Part shown: positions 61,867 to 64,000 of the stretch, piece by piece
How positions within the stretch are numbered: the stretch's first letter is position 1
Layout: each line of letters starts with the position of its first letter
The notes under the pieces: generated by a model
Databases searched by the model: none
Seen by the model: the letters and a program-made list of their open reading frames with translations, nothing else
What the model was told of the DNA's origin: nothing
Source: Streptomyces scabichelini
GTDB taxonomy: Bacteria; Actinomycetota; Actinomycetes; Streptomycetales; Streptomycetaceae
Length of the DNA stretch: 64,000 nt
Direction of reading: 5' to 3'
NCBI RefSeq assembly: GCF_011045015.1
Contig: NZ_JAAKZY010000015.1
Span: forward strand, 1 to 64,000
Program-made: the position numbers and the translations under genes

Positions 61867-62439
61867 ATGGCAAACGACAACTCCCCGACCGCAGGGACCG
61901 CTTCCACTCTCCCGCTGCTCCCCGGCAACTGGGAGCTCGACCCCCTCCACTCCGCCGTCAACTTCAGCATCCGCCACCTGGGCATCGCCAAGGTGCGGGG
62001 CCGATTCAGCGAGGTGAAGGCCGAGTTGTACGTGGGTGAGTCGGCCGACGACATCAAGGTGAGCGCCGAGATCGCGCTGGCCTCCATCGACACCGGCAAC
62101 GCCGACCGTGACGCGCACACCCGCTCCCCCGAACTGCTCGACGTGGCGAGCCGTCCGACTATGACGTACCGGTCCACTCGCGTGTCCGGAAAGGGCGAGG
62201 AGTGGTCGATGGAGGGCGAGTTGACGATCGGCGGGGTGACCCGTCCGGTGACGCTCGACGTGGAGTTCGGAGGCGTGGTGGACTCCGTCGTCGACAACCG
62301 TAGGCACGCCGGCTTTGAGGCGGCCGGCGAGATCCGGCGCAGCGACTTCGGCCTGGACTTCGGCGCCGGGCTGCTCGGTGATGTCGTCAAGATCCAGCTG
62401 GACATGCAGTTCGTCGAGCCGCAGGGGCAGAGCGGCTGA
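61867..62439 (+). CDS. YceI-family protein
   Basis: A 190-residue lipocalin-like YceI protein, thought to bind isoprenoid or other hydrophobic ligands. WELDPLHSAVNFSIRHLGI near 22-40, VRGRFSEVKAEL, LTIGGVTRPVTLDVEFGG near 119, and FGLDFGAGLLGDVVKIQLDM near 159-178. No signal peptide is seen, so it is probably cytoplasmic. No clear ribosome site. Confidence 0.9.
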   Translation: MANDNSPTAGTASTLPLLPGNWELDPLHSAVNFSIRHLGIAKVRGRFSEVKAELYVGESADDIKVSAEIALASIDTGNADRDAHTRSPELLDVASRPTMTYRSTRVSGKGEEWSMEGELTIGGVTRPVTLDVEFGGVVDSVVDNRRHAGFEAAGEIRRSDFGLDFGAGLLGDVVKIQLDMQFVEPQGQSG

Positions 62440-62448
62440 CCGTGCAAC

Positions 62449-62487
62449 GCGCCGCGCCCCACGGGGAGTTCCCGTGGGGCGCGGCGC
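62449..62487. terminator. bidirectional terminator between YceI and uvrA
   Basis: GCGCCGCGCCCCACGGG (62449-62465) pairs over 17 bp with 62471-62487 (loop GAGTT), between the convergent ends at 62439 and 62562. Confidence 0.85.
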
Positions 62488-62495
62488 ATTCGTGC

Positions 62496-62552
62496 GGGCG
62501 GGGTGTACGCGTACGGGCCGGGTGTATGTCTACGGGCCGGGTGTACGCGTAC
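62496..62552. repeat. three 19-bp tandem repeats beside the uvrA stop
   Basis: GGGCGGGGTGTACGCGTAC (62496-62514), GGGCCGGGTGTATGTCTAC (62515-62533) and GGGCCGGGTGTACGCGTAC (62534-62552). They end 9 bases from the uvrA stop (62562-62564). Confidence 0.9.
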
Positions 62553-62561
62553 GAATCCGGC

Positions 62562-64000
<1,439 letters not shown>

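Overview
The window is high-G+C actinobacterial chromosome, almost certainly Streptomyces. The evidence is strong G/C bias at third codon positions, many GTG starts and 4-base stop/start overlaps, WhiA, RbpA and SufR sequences of Streptomyces type, and a complete conserved central-metabolism block. As far as I recall, the gene order follows the core of the S. coelicolor chromosome (suf cluster, ctaA/ctaB, tkt-tal-zwf-opcA-pgl, pgi, secG-tpi-pgk-gap, whiA-yvcK-rapZ-uvrC, uvrA). I could not check this against a database. I see no tRNA, rRNA, CRISPR array, transposase or prophage.

Layout. 1-6300: a secreted nuclease-like protein, an ArsR/SRPBCC pair, a double ABM-type protein, a membrane-associated holin-like/DUF3618 pair, and a 43-aa acidic peptide translationally coupled to a Cys-rich protein. 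6400-12950: dapA and dapD (lysine/DAP pathway), two ECF sigma factors each followed by a membrane-anchored partner, and an SMR efflux/TetR pair. 13100-16000: a secreted hydrolase-like protein and an anchored AbfB-type protein. 16039-22638: the complete SUF iron-sulfur operon (sufR-B-D-Rieske ferredoxin-C-S-U-T), tightly overlapped, with a clear SufR-type operator. 22822-29170: an ABC exporter with a duplicated gene junction, ctaA, a nucleotidyltransferase-like gene, an amidohydrolase-like gene, a small hypothetical gene and ctaB.

29535-43174 is a carbon-metabolism block. It holds the pentose-phosphate operon tkt-tal-zwf-opcA-pgl, then pgi, rbpA, secG and tpiA-pgk-gap. OpcA carries an unusual low-complexity tail of about 140 residues. 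43402-46356 is a large secreted M14 carboxypeptidase. 46573-51705 is uvrC-rapZ-yvcK-whiA, all overlapped. 51827-57653 is a sensory locus: solute-binding lipoprotein, NIT-HAMP-PAS-GAF histidine kinase, LuxR-type regulator and a divergent stand-alone receiver, with no transporter permeases. 57846-60885 holds an XRE-like protein, then a LacI regulator coupled to a PfkB sugar kinase, preceded by four overlapping operator-like palindromes. 60912-64000 holds an XRE/MLTR regulator, a YceI protein and the 3' part of uvrA.

The most unexpected large-scale signal is that many genes end inside or beside short direct or tandem duplications that include or flank the stop codon (about nine cases between 3432 and 62552). 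One of these has turned an ABC ATPase/permease overlap into two overlaps bridged by a 31-codon mini-ORF. A second dispersed element (hairpin plus a conserved 38-base tail) sits behind several genes as a likely terminator.
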